From: JACKBC01 sp041391125
Lineage (GTDB): Bacteria; Chloroflexota; Anaerolineae; Caldilineales; Caldilineaceae
Assembly (NCBI GenBank): GCA_041391125.1
Contig: JAWKON010000007.1
Span: forward strand, 124,001-188,000
Reading direction: 5' to 3'
Length of the DNA: 64,000 bases
How positions within the stretch are numbered: the stretch's first letter is position 1; every line of letters starts with the position of its first letter. The translations under genes were made by a program, and so were the position numbers. The notes beneath the pieces are model-generated. The model was not told the origin of the DNA, made no database searches, and was given only the letters and a program-made list of their open reading frames with translations. This document shows, one piece after another, positions 34,363 to 42,317 of this stretch.

Positions 34363-35769
34363 ATGAACATTACATTTCACGGCGCCGCGCAGGAAGTGAC
34401 CGGTTCCATGCACCTGATCGAAGTCAACGACAAGCGCATTCTGCTCGACTGTGGCCTCTATCAAGGCCATCGCGCGGACACGTACGCCCGCAATTTGAAC
34501 TTTCCATTCGACCCGGCTGCCATCGACGTGCTGATCCTCAGCCACGCCCATATTGACCATTCGGGCAATATTCCCAATTTGGTCAAACGGGGCTTCCGCG
34601 GCAACATTTGGTGTACGGCCGCCACGCGCAATCTATGCACATACATGCTCATGGACAGCGGTCACATCCAGGAGCAGGATGTCGAATATCTGAACAAGAA
34701 AAAGCGGCGCAAAGGCGAGCCGCCGGTGGAGCCCATTTATACGCGCCAAGATGCCGAAAAGTCGTTTGAATATTTTATCAGCATCGGGCTGCACCGCACG
34801 GTTCCGATAACCGACGGCGTGGAGCTGACCTTTTTTGACGCCGGCCACATTTTGGGCGCCGCCTTTGTGCAGCTCGATATTCGCGAACACGCCACGAGCA
34901 AAAAGTGGCGGCTGGTCTTTAGCGGCGACTTGGGCCGTCAGGAGACGCCCATTCTACACCCGCCGGAAGCGCCCGCCGATGCCGACATTGTGCTCATGGA
35001 AAGCACCTATGGCGACAAGCTGCATGGCGAGTTCATGCAGGCGCGCAAGCTGCTGCGCAACGTGGTGCGCGAGGCCGCCCGCCGCCGCGGCAAGGTGATC
35101 ATCCCCGCCTTTGCCGTGGGGCGCACGCAGGAGCTGGTCTATGTGCTCAACCAGCTCGATGCGGACGGGGACATTCCGTCGCTGCCCGTCTTTGTAGATA
35201 GCCCGCTGGCCGTCAACGCCACCGATGTCTTTCGGATGCACCCGGAAGAGTGGAATGAGTCGGTCAAACACTTTCTGGTGGAAGATGGCCGCCGCAGCCC
35301 CTTTGATTATGCCAATGTGCAATATATACGCGAAGTGCGCGAGAGCAAGCAGCTCAACTTTTTGGCCGAATCGGCCATCATCATCAGCGCCAGCGGCATG
35401 GCCGAAAGCGGCCGCATTCTGCATCATCTGAAAAACAACATTGGCGATAGCCGCAACACCATTCTGCTGGTCAGCTTTCAGGCCGAACACACGTTGGGGC
35501 GGCGCATCAAAGACGGGGCCAACCCAGTGCGCATCTTCGGCGAAGAATATTCGGTGCGCGCCCAGGTCGAATCCATCGAGGGTTACAGCGCCCACGCCGA
35601 TCAAGGCGAACTGATCAGCTGGGCGCGTCACTTTGACCGCAAGCGCTTGCAGCAGATGTTCCTGGTCCACGGCGAGCCAGACGCGCAAGGCGTGCTGATG
35701 GAGAAGCTGAAACAGGGGAACATCGACAACGTCACTGCGCCCAAACGGGGGCAGAAGTTTACGTTTTAA
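34363..35769 (+). CDS. MBL-fold beta-CASP RNA nuclease (Ysh1/CPSF73-like)
   Basis: 468 residues. The metallo-beta-lactamase motif His61-x-His63-x-Asp65-His66 (SHAHIDH) is complete, with FDAGHILGAAF and FSGDLGR as later metal motifs. The beta-CASP insert follows (MESTYGD, AFAVGRTQEL, ISASGMAESGR), then the RMMBL domain (VESIEGYSAHADQGEL). Such enzymes are zinc-dependent endo/exoribonucleases acting in RNA maturation or decay. A strong AAAGGAGAA ribosome site precedes the ATG. It is a single gene diverging from the flavin reductase run. Confidence 0.92.
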   Translation: MNITFHGAAQEVTGSMHLIEVNDKRILLDCGLYQGHRADTYARNLNFPFDPAAIDVLILSHAHIDHSGNIPNLVKRGFRGNIWCTAATRNLCTYMLMDSGHIQEQDVEYLNKKKRRKGEPPVEPIYTRQDAEKSFEYFISIGLHRTVPITDGVELTFFDAGHILGAAFVQLDIREHATSKKWRLVFSGDLGRQETPILHPPEAPADADIVLMESTYGDKLHGEFMQARKLLRNVVREAARRRGKVIIPAFAVGRTQELVYVLNQLDADGDIPSLPVFVDSPLAVNATDVFRMHPEEWNESVKHFLVEDGRRSPFDYANVQYIREVRESKQLNFLAESAIIISASGMAESGRILHHLKNNIGDSRNTILLVSFQAEHTLGRRIKDGANPVRIFGEEYSVRAQVESIEGYSAHADQGELISWARHFDRKRLQQMFLVHGEPDAQGVLMEKLKQGNIDNVTAPKRGQKFTF

Positions 35770-35795
35770 ACCGCACCTACAATTTCACGTTGTCG

Positions 35796-36398
35796 TTACG
35801 TCCGAAATTCAGGCAACCCCAGTTGCGCGATTGCACCGCGGGCATGCAGTTGCAGAAGGTGGGTGGCCATTTGCCGGGGCGGGACCGTACGCCCGGTCTC
35901 CAGCCACCACTGCACAATGCCCATTTGGGCGGCCGCCAGATAGCGCAAAATGAGGCGCAGCGGCATGGCAACCTGCGCTTCCTCCAACCCCCAGCTTTTG
36001 AACACATCGCGCAACTGGGTCTCAATTTGCGCCCGCACCCGCTCTTGAAAATGCGGAATGCCGGAGAGCAGCGCCAGATAAAAATCCGCATACTCGGCCA
36101 CGTGCTCAAAGAGCAGCGTCCAGCCATCCACCGGATCGGTTGAAGCCAGCGCCTGCACAGAAGCCATATAGTCGGCGGTCAAATCGGCGTACACCTTTTC
36201 GGCCAAATCATATTTATCCGTGTAGTGGCGATAAAAGGTGGCCCGGTTGATCATGGCGCGTTCAGCCAGCATGTTCACCGTGATGGCCTCAAAACCGTCC
36301 TCCAGCACCAATTCAATAAACGCCTGCTGCAACATCTTCCGCGTGCGCCGAATCCGCAAATCATCGTTTTGCGCCCCACTCATTTGCGACACTTTCAT
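35796..36398 (-). CDS. TetR/AcrR family transcriptional regulator
   Basis: 200 residues. N-terminal HTH at about 12-60 with MINRATFYRHYTDKYDL as recognition helix region. The C-terminal ligand domain is of the type that ends with IVQWWLETGRTVPP. It is divergent from the P450 and MFS genes and likely represses them until a hydrophobic substrate is bound. The start is preceded by AGGAGGGATG. It converges with the beta-CASP gene, 26 bases away. Confidence 0.88.
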   Translation of the reverse strand: MKVSQMSGAQNDDLRIRRTRKMLQQAFIELVLEDGFEAITVNMLAERAMINRATFYRHYTDKYDLAEKVYADLTADYMASVQALASTDPVDGWTLLFEHVAEYADFYLALLSGIPHFQERVRAQIETQLRDVFKSWGLEEAQVAMPLRLILRYLAAAQMGIVQWWLETGRTVPPRQMATHLLQLHARGAIAQLGLPEFRT

Positions 36399-36673
36399 CC
36401 CTCCTGTTGCATATACGACAAAGCTGCCGCTTTGCCCATTGACAAGACGTGAACGTTAATATATGCTATTTTGCAGCAGAAAGCAATTTATGCAACACAA
36501 TGTCGTTTAAGCGCGAAATATTGAGTATTGAGTAGACTCGATTTGGAACTGATGGACTGGCTACATTGGTAGTTGTTTGGCGTATTGCGTGAACCAGTTA
36601 AGATCATTGCCGTGAAGAAAGCCGCTCCACCCAAATACTCAACACTCAATACTCATCCACCCGGAGCCACACC
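36399..36673. other. Divergent control region with hairpin repeat
   Basis: Holds a forward promoter candidate, TTGACA (36439-36444) and TATGCT (36462-36467) with a 17-base spacer. The spacer contains ACGT-GA-ACGT, a possible TetR operator. Farther on, ATTGAGTATTGAG (about 36521) pairs with CTCAATACTCA (about 36645), a long-range hairpin repeat right before the P450 ribosome site. Confidence 0.4.
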
Positions 36674-37999
36674 ATGACCACCACCCACCGCTTGGGCTGG
36701 CGCGAGATGCAAAACTTCCGCCACGACCAGACCAATACCGTTTTGCAATTGACCGAGCAATTGGGCCGTCTGGCCCATGTGAATATGTTGGGCGTCCATA
36801 TGCACCTGATCTGCGAGCCCGACGCCATCCGCGAGCTGCTGATCAAGCATTCTGATCAACTTCATCGCGACCCGTTTACGCGGCGCATCTTTGATCGCTT
36901 TGTCAGCGGCGGCGTCTTTATGGCCGAGGATGAGGCGTGGCGGCGGCAGCGCAAATTAGTGCAACCCGTTTTCCACGCCGCCCATATTGAGCAGTACGCG
37001 CAGACTTTTGTTGACTACGCGCAAAAAATGTGCGCAACGTGGCAGCCGGGTGAGACGCGCCAGCTTGACCAAGAGATGATGGCGCTGGCGCTGCGCATTA
37101 TTTGCCGCACTATGTTTGGCGCTGATATTGATGCGGTCACCGCCCGCATTGGGCAGCTTATGCAGACAATCATGGCGGAGGCGGAAGCGCAACTGCGGGC
37201 GATCATGCCGGCGCCCAAGTGGCTGCCCACGCCCGGCAATGTGCGCCAGCGCCGCGCTGTGCAGGAGATTCAGGGTCTGCTCATGGGCATTATTCAAGAG
37301 CGCAAGGCAAAATTGGCGCTGGGTGACGACGGCGGCAACGATCTGCTGGCGCGGCTGCTGGCGGCGCGCGATGAGGACGGCCAGCCTATGAGCGATCAGC
37401 AGGTGCTCGACGAATGTCTGACCGTCTTTGTGGCTGGTCACGAAACCACAGCCGTGGCGCTGACTTGGGCGTGGGGGCTGCTGCTGCAACATCCCGCTAA
37501 ACTGGCCAAGCTGAAAGCAGAAGTGCTGTCCGCACTGAGCGATGCACCGATGAGCATTGCCGCGCTGGAGAAGATGCCCTATCTGAATCAAGTGGTCAAA
37601 GAGACGCTGCGGCTCTATCCACCCGCGCCCGGCTTTGGCCGCACGCCGACCGAGCCCTTCAGCTTCAACGGCGCCGAATATAAGCCCGGCGATGTGCTCA
37701 TGTTCAGCATTTACGCCCTCCATCGGCAAAAAGAGTTCTATCCGCAGCCAGAAGAGTTTCGGCCCGAGCGCTTTGGGCTGGACGCAGAGCAACCGCCGCG
37801 CTATGCCTATGCCCCTTTTGGCGCCGGACCGCGCACCTGTGTGGGCAACCACTTTGCGCTGTTGGAAATCCAGATGGTGCTGGCCACTATGGTGCAATGG
37901 CTCGCCCTATCCCTGGCGCCCAATCAGAAGATCGAGCCGGTGACGCTGGTCACACTGCGGCCCCAAAACGGCGTACGCGTCTGCGTGGGAAATGCATAA
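36674..37999 (+). CDS. Cytochrome P450
   Basis: 441 residues, soluble bacterial type with no membrane anchor. The I-helix oxygen-activation motif FVAGHETTAVAL, the K-helix ETLRLYPP (Glu-x-x-Arg) and the heme loop FGAGPRTCVG with Cys389 as iron ligand are all present. It is a heme mono-oxygenase needing external electron donors; no ferredoxin or reductase gene is adjacent. The sequence style (GFGRTPTEPF, LHRQKEFYPQPEEFRPERF) suggests a family acting on fatty acid or terpenoid-like compounds, but the substrate is open. The next gene encodes an efflux-type MFS protein and a TetR gene lies upstream. Confidence 0.93.
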   Translation: MTTTHRLGWREMQNFRHDQTNTVLQLTEQLGRLAHVNMLGVHMHLICEPDAIRELLIKHSDQLHRDPFTRRIFDRFVSGGVFMAEDEAWRRQRKLVQPVFHAAHIEQYAQTFVDYAQKMCATWQPGETRQLDQEMMALALRIICRTMFGADIDAVTARIGQLMQTIMAEAEAQLRAIMPAPKWLPTPGNVRQRRAVQEIQGLLMGIIQERKAKLALGDDGGNDLLARLLAARDEDGQPMSDQQVLDECLTVFVAGHETTAVALTWAWGLLLQHPAKLAKLKAEVLSALSDAPMSIAALEKMPYLNQVVKETLRLYPPAPGFGRTPTEPFSFNGAEYKPGDVLMFSIYALHRQKEFYPQPEEFRPERFGLDAEQPPRYAYAPFGAGPRTCVGNHFALLEIQMVLATMVQWLALSLAPNQKIEPVTLVTLRPQNGVRVCVGNA

Positions 38000-38107
38000 A
38001 GCCTTGACTATTACATTCTTTGCAAAATAGCCCCATCCGTCTCGCTATCTGTTATACTTTCGGTTGTCGAGTTTTTATGCCCACACTCTCACTAGAACGG
38101 ACATCTC

Positions 38108-39394
38108 GTGACAACCGAAATCAAAGAAGCTTCCCCCGGTGCGTCTGATGGCGTTAAGGCAGCAGACGCACCGCCCTATGTCGACGTACTCCAACAGACC
38201 GATTTTCGCCTGCTCATGGCCGAGCGGTTGACCAGCGCGCTGGCCGGTGTGGGTTTTGCCACCCTCATCGGCTATCAGCTTTACACCATGACGCGCGACC
38301 CGCTTTCGCTGGCCTGGTTGGGGCTGATCGAAGCCGTGCCCGCCCTGTCGCTGTCGCTCATCGGCGGCTACGTGGCGGACCGCGTCAACCGCAAGCGCAT
38401 TGTGCTGACCACCGTGGCCATCAACATCCTGTGCATGTTGACGCTCATGCTGATTGCCCGCAACCCGCAACAGTTTGGGCTGGCGGCCATTTACAGCGTG
38501 GTGGCGGTCTTTGGCTTTGCCACCGGCTTCTTTCGCCCCGCCTCCTCGGCCTTCGAGCAGCAGGTGATCCCCATGCGGCAGGCCGCGCGCGGCGCCTCGC
38601 TAACGGCCAGCATGTGGCTGGCGGGTGGCATTGCTGGCGGTCCGCTGGCCGGCTTTTCCATTGACCTGCTGGGCATCGCCACCACCTATGGGCTGATCGC
38701 GCTGCTCATGTTTGTGGCGGCAATCTGCTTCTTTTTGATCCCATCTCGCCCAGTCCCGCCACCCGATGATGATGAGACCCTCTGGCAAAGCCTGCGCGCC
38801 GGCGTCCGTTTTGTGCTGCGCAGCCAACCACTGGCCGGATCCATGGCGCTGGATCTCTTCGCCGTGCTCTTTGGCGGCGCCATGGCGCTATTGCCCATTT
38901 TTGCCACCGACATATTGGACGTGGGCGCGCGCGGGCTGGGCTTTCTACGCACAGCGCCCGCCATTGGCTCACTGCTGGTCATGGTAATGTCCACGCGGCG
39001 GCCACCCACCGATCACGCCGGACGCAATCTGCTCTGGTGCGTGGCTGGCTTTGGCGTCAGCATGATCGTTTTTGGCCTCTCCACCAATTTTATACTGTCG
39101 CTGGCGGCGCTCTTCTTTGCGGGCCTCTTCGACGGCGTCAGCATGATCATCCGCGAAGTGATCATGCGCGTGCTTTCGCCCGAGCAGATGCGTGGGCGCA
39201 TTGCCTCGGTGAGTTGGCTTTTCATCGGCGCCTCCAACGAACTGGGCGCGTTTGAAAGCGGCCTCTTTGCCAAGCTGCTGGGGACGGCGCCATCGGTCAT
39301 GGCGGGCGGCGCGGTCACACTGCTGGTGGTGGCCACCGTCACTGCCACGCTACCGCAACTGCGACAACTGCGCCTGCCGGATGCGGAGATATGA
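38108..39394 (+). CDS. MFS transporter (MFS_3, efflux type)
   Basis: 428 residues with 12 predicted membrane segments. GGYVADRVNRKRIV after the second helix is the MFS signature, and FFRPASSAFEQQVIP is typical of the MFS_3 (enterobactin-exporter-like) group. It starts with GTG; no stronger start is found before the hydrophilic N-terminus. It lies 108 bases after the P450 gene on the same strand. A likely role is export of the P450 product or of a toxic compound, under TetR control. This is inference from context. Confidence 0.87.
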   Translation: MTTEIKEASPGASDGVKAADAPPYVDVLQQTDFRLLMAERLTSALAGVGFATLIGYQLYTMTRDPLSLAWLGLIEAVPALSLSLIGGYVADRVNRKRIVLTTVAINILCMLTLMLIARNPQQFGLAAIYSVVAVFGFATGFFRPASSAFEQQVIPMRQAARGASLTASMWLAGGIAGGPLAGFSIDLLGIATTYGLIALLMFVAAICFFLIPSRPVPPPDDDETLWQSLRAGVRFVLRSQPLAGSMALDLFAVLFGGAMALLPIFATDILDVGARGLGFLRTAPAIGSLLVMVMSTRRPPTDHAGRNLLWCVAGFGVSMIVFGLSTNFILSLAALFFAGLFDGVSMIIREVIMRVLSPEQMRGRIASVSWLFIGASNELGAFESGLFAKLLGTAPSVMAGGAVTLLVVATVTATLPQLRQLRLPDAEI

Positions 39395-39398
39395 ATTG

Positions 39399-39462
39399 GA
39401 TCAACAGATTACACAGATTACACAGATTTTTTAATCTTTCAAATCTGTGTAATCTGTTGATC
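39399..39462. terminator. Hairpin of ACAGATTACACAGATT words
   Basis: GATCAACAGATTACACAGAT pairs with ATCTGTGTAATCTGTTGATC around TTTTTTAATCTTTC. It starts five bases after the MFS stop and could stop transcription. The words belong to a repeat type that recurs near 43.69 kb (GCAGATTACGCAGATT). Confidence 0.6.
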
Positions 39463-39487
39463 ACTCCCCTTCTGAAATGAGAAAATC

Positions 39488-40279
39488 ATGCGTGACATAC
39501 CGATTTATCAAGTGGATGCGTTTACGGACCGGCCTTTTGCGGGGAACCCGGCGGCGGTTTGCCTGTTGAATGGCCCGGCGGACGAGCGCTGGATGCAGCA
39601 GGTGGCGCAGGAGATGAATCTGTCGGAGACTGCGTTTGTCTATGCGAAGGACGATGGCTTTTCTCTGCGTTGGTTTACGCCGGCAACGGAGGTCGATCTG
39701 TGCGGCCATGCCACGCTGGCCACGGCGCACATCCTCTGGCAGACCAATGTGATGCCGGCGGGCGCAACTGCCCGTTTCTACACGCGCAGCGGTCTGCTTA
39801 CCGCCGAGCCACGCGGCGACCTGATCGAACTCAACTTTCCGGCGCTGCGGGCAGAAACGGCGCCAATCCCCACCGCCATTGTGGATGCGCTGGATGTTGA
39901 ACCAATCTATTGCGGCAAGTTTGGCGCCCGCTATCTGCTTGAGTTGAAGTCTGAGGACGCGGTGCGCAGGGTGCAGCCGAACTTCGCCGCGCTCAAAGCG
40001 CTGCCCGAGCGCGGCGTGGTGATCACCAGCCGCGGCGTCGGTGAATTTGACTTTGTGTCGCGCTACTTTGCGCCCTGGGTGGGCGTCGATGAAGATCCGG
40101 TGACCGGCTCAGTTCACTGCTGTTTGGGGCCGTTTTGGGGCCAGCGGCTGGGCAAGACGGAGCTGACGGCGTATCAGGCGTCGGCGCGCGGCGGGGTGAT
40201 CCACGTGCGGCTGTTGGGAGAGCGGGTTGGTTTGGCGGGGCGGGCGGTGATGGTGATGGCGGGGAAGTTGATTGGGTAA
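39488..40279 (+). CDS. phzF: PhzF family isomerase/epimerase-like protein
   Basis: 263 residues. Two-lobed PhzF fold with the catalytic Glu47 in NLSETAF, CGHATLATAH in lobe 1 and the mirrored DPVTGSVHCCLGPFW in lobe 2. PhzF itself isomerises a phenazine precursor, but most homologues outside phenazine clusters have unknown substrates, and no other phenazine gene is present. The last 219 bases are copied imperfectly at 40894-41110, on the far side of a toxin-antitoxin pair. Confidence 0.85.
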   Translation: MRDIPIYQVDAFTDRPFAGNPAAVCLLNGPADERWMQQVAQEMNLSETAFVYAKDDGFSLRWFTPATEVDLCGHATLATAHILWQTNVMPAGATARFYTRSGLLTAEPRGDLIELNFPALRAETAPIPTAIVDALDVEPIYCGKFGARYLLELKSEDAVRRVQPNFAALKALPERGVVITSRGVGEFDFVSRYFAPWVGVDEDPVTGSVHCCLGPFWGQRLGKTELTAYQASARGGVIHVRLLGERVGLAGRAVMVMAGKLIG

Positions 40280-40314
40280 AAGACTAGCAGGTTACTTAAC
40301 CATCATCTCACCCG

Positions 40315-40515
40315 CTACTGCACGGTCTCCACTAACCGAATATTTGTTCGCAGCCATTCATTAACGAGGGCCTGAAGCTCTATCCCCTTCTGATCGGCCA
40401 GCTTGTTAAGAAACTCATCTACATCCGGCTCAAGGTAAATTGGAAAGCGAAAAGTGGCACTGGGGTTGTAAAATTTACCGCGTTCACCTTTTGTGAAGTC
40501 GTATTGTTTTTTCAT
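40315..40515 (-). CDS. BrnA-like antitoxin
   Basis: 66 residues. Begins MKKQYDFTKGERGKFYNP, followed by PIYLEPDVDEFLNKLADQKG, resembling a short ribbon-helix-helix DNA-binding segment. This is the usual partner form found next to BrnT-type toxins. It starts three bases after the toxin stop, so translation is coupled. The antitoxin should bind the toxin and repress the shared promoter. Confidence 0.75.
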   Translation of the reverse strand: MKKQYDFTKGERGKFYNPSATFRFPIYLEPDVDEFLNKLADQKGIELQALVNEWLRTNIRLVETVQ

Positions 40516-40518
40516 GAA

Positions 40519-40815
40519 TTATAAACCTTGGTAGTACTGCTCGGATTCTTCTCGCGTTGCTTTACAAGCAGAAATGATGCGAATTTCAATTGTTTCGGCT
40601 TCCACTTGCTCAAAGGTATGAATGATTACCCGCAAAATACCACCGCTATCAAGCCCAATTGTAGCCCACCGATCTTCATGGTCGCTGTGCTCGTCGTCAT
40701 ACACACTCAATTGATTTTGATCTCGAAAGACCGTGGCGGCTAGTCGAAAGCTCACTTCGTACTTCGCCTTATTCAGCCTGTCTTTCTGTGGGTCCCATTC
40801 AAAATTGTATTGCAC
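40519..40815 (-). CDS. brnT: BrnT family type II toxin
   Basis: 98 residues, standard length. Starts YNFEWDPQKDRLNKAKYEVSF, then ATVFRDQ, DDEHSDHEDRW-ATIG and IRIISACKATREE, all typical of BrnT, an RNase toxin with a RelE-like fold. BrnT cleaves RNA and stops translation under stress; the antitoxin neutralises it. The promoter lies about 40 bases upstream. Confidence 0.9.
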   Translation of the reverse strand: MQYNFEWDPQKDRLNKAKYEVSFRLAATVFRDQNQLSVYDDEHSDHEDRWATIGLDSGGILRVIIHTFEQVEAETIEIRIISACKATREESEQYYQGL

Positions 40816-40855
40816 TTAATGCCTATGCCTTCCGCTGCGCCGAATCACTTTTGAC

Positions 40856-40883
40856 ATTATAACAACAATATCAACGTGTGCAA
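40856..40883 (-). promoter_or_regulatory. Promoter of the brnT operon
   Basis: On the minus strand TTGCAC, a 16-base spacer, then TATAAT (complement of ATTATA at 40856-40861). It ends 41 bases before the toxin start codon. A BrnTA complex would be expected to bind here. Confidence 0.6.
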
Positions 40884-40893
40884 ATCATATTGC

Positions 40894-41110
40894 GCTACTT
40901 TGCGCTCTAAATATGAATCAATGAAGCCCGGTGACCGGCTCAGTTCACTGATGTTTGGCGCCATTTTGGGGCCAGCGTTTGGGCAAGACGGAACTGACGG
41001 CAAATCAGGCATCGGCGCGCGGCGGGGTGATTCATGTACGGCTGTTGGGAGATCGGGTTGGTTTGGACGGGCATGCAGGGACAGTGGTGGCGGGGAAGTT
41101 GATTATATGA
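40894..41110 (+). pseudogene. Truncated second copy of the phzF 3' end
   Basis: Matches phzF bases 40060-40278: shared words include GCGCTACTTTGCGC, GGTGACCGGCTCAGTTCACT and GGCGCGCGGCGGGGTGAT. A deletion, several substitutions and in-frame stops exclude function. Together with phzF it forms imperfect direct repeats around the toxin-antitoxin genes. Confidence 0.8.
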
Positions 41111-41278
41111 GGGAATGTCTTTTTACGCTTGGGCACACTATGAACCCTTAGATTGCGCAACAATTTGATAATCATCCCATTTCAAGTTCACAAAATCTGC
41201 TTGTTGACTACAAGTTGCTATGTTATACTGCCGGTGGCAATATCCAGCTAATGAGATAAGTTTAGGCTAAGCTCGACA

Positions 41279-41746
41279 ATGACAATCATTTTAGACCATT
41301 ACAGAATCCCAGAAACGGGTACCTTCGAAATTCGCCAAACGGTGACCGTGAATATTTCCGCGCAGACGGCCCGACGCGCTGTGAACAGATGGCTCTTAAT
41401 GACAGTGAGTACGCAAATGGGCGCCGAAGAGCCCTCACTGGTAGTTAATCAGCGAACTGTGTGGCGCGTACCGGCTCGCTTTACGGCGCCGCACGTAGGA
41501 AAAGTGGGAACGGTGGGTCATGTTGATGTCGATGTTTTGACCGGAGAGTTGCTGCGCTTGGATAGTTGTCAACGCGAAATTGAACAAACTGCAACTGAAT
41601 TTGCAGCAGCCCTTCCACCGTTCCAACCTCATACGCATGTTCCAGCAGATTATCTCCTCCAAGGTGTACCTTCAACTCAACAACTTACCGTTGACGCGGA
41701 GGGGAACATTGTGTCTCGTAACACTACAATACTTTGCTCTGAATGA
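41279..41746 (+). CDS. Hypothetical protein beside the C39-like gene
   Basis: 155 residues, soluble, no recognised family. It begins with a beta-strand-rich part (FEIRQTVTVNISAQTARRAVNRWL) followed by VGHVDVDVLTGELLRLD, which looks like the strand-turn-strand of a PepSY- or processing-associated domain, and ends with a short extension (EGNIVSRNTTIL). A weak promoter is possible (TATACT at 41224). Its position directly before the C39-like gene, on the same strand, suggests a functional pair. Confidence 0.55.
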   Translation: MTIILDHYRIPETGTFEIRQTVTVNISAQTARRAVNRWLLMTVSTQMGAEEPSLVVNQRTVWRVPARFTAPHVGKVGTVGHVDVDVLTGELLRLDSCQREIEQTATEFAAALPPFQPHTHVPADYLLQGVPSTQQLTVDAEGNIVSRNTTILCSE

Positions 41747-41833
41747 AAACCGGTCTTTTTCTTCTAACTGATACTCCTGTATAAAAATCCGGTTTTCATC
41801 ACAACCGCAATATACAACATAATCTCCCTTTTT

Positions 41834-42290
41834 ATGTATTCCCGCATTGTTCTCCCCGTCCCCCATTTTCTCCAACAAGATGATGCAGATTGCCTGGTTG
41901 CCTGTGCAGCTATGGTACTGTTCTACTTAAGCAAATCTGTTCCCTATCGCCGGTTGTCACGAATTCTGCGGACTCAGAAGTATGGCACACCTTTTCCGAA
42001 CCTTATGTTTCTAGAGCAAATTGATGTTCAAGTGTCAATAGGTTCAGGAGATCTTGACCAACTTTACACCTTATTTGTCTGAACAAAAGCCCATTATTGT
42101 ATCGGTTGATACGGGTGAACTCCCCTATTGGCCGCAAGCCGCCGATCATGCAATTGTTGTTGTGGGCATGGACAATGACACTGTTATCGTGCAAGACCCT
42201 GCATTCGAAAATCCATATATCGCCATACCTGTGGGCGATTTTGACCTTGCTTGGTTAGCCAAAGATGAACGCTATGCCGTATTGCTATAG
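41834..42290 (+). pseudogene. C39-like cysteine peptidase domain protein, one frameshift
   Basis: The N-terminal frame reads VPHFLQQDDADCLVACAAMV, with the oxyanion Gln and catalytic Cys20 of papain-like C39 domains. The C-terminal frame reads PIIVSVDTGELPYW, then ADHAIVVVGMD with the catalytic His, then DFDLAWLAKDERYAVLL. The two frames meet at about 42060, where one base is lost or gained. With that corrected, a complete protein of about 150 residues results. There is no attached ABC exporter, so it is not a standard bacteriocin transporter. Decay or sequence error are both possible. Confidence 0.7.
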
Positions 42291-42317
42291 ATGGCAAGAC
42301 ATGGGCAAAGCCGTACC

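Noticed and set aside
36956..37897. 313-codon open frame opposite the P450 gene
   Set aside because: Shadow of a gene with all P450 motifs; no ribosome site or motif of its own.
39488..40279. Phenazine biosynthesis cluster
   Set aside because: Only a PhzF-like gene is present; none of the other phz genes is found, and most PhzF homologues act elsewhere.
41834..42290. Bacteriocin ABC exporter
   Set aside because: Only the C39-like domain is present; no membrane or ATPase domain follows.
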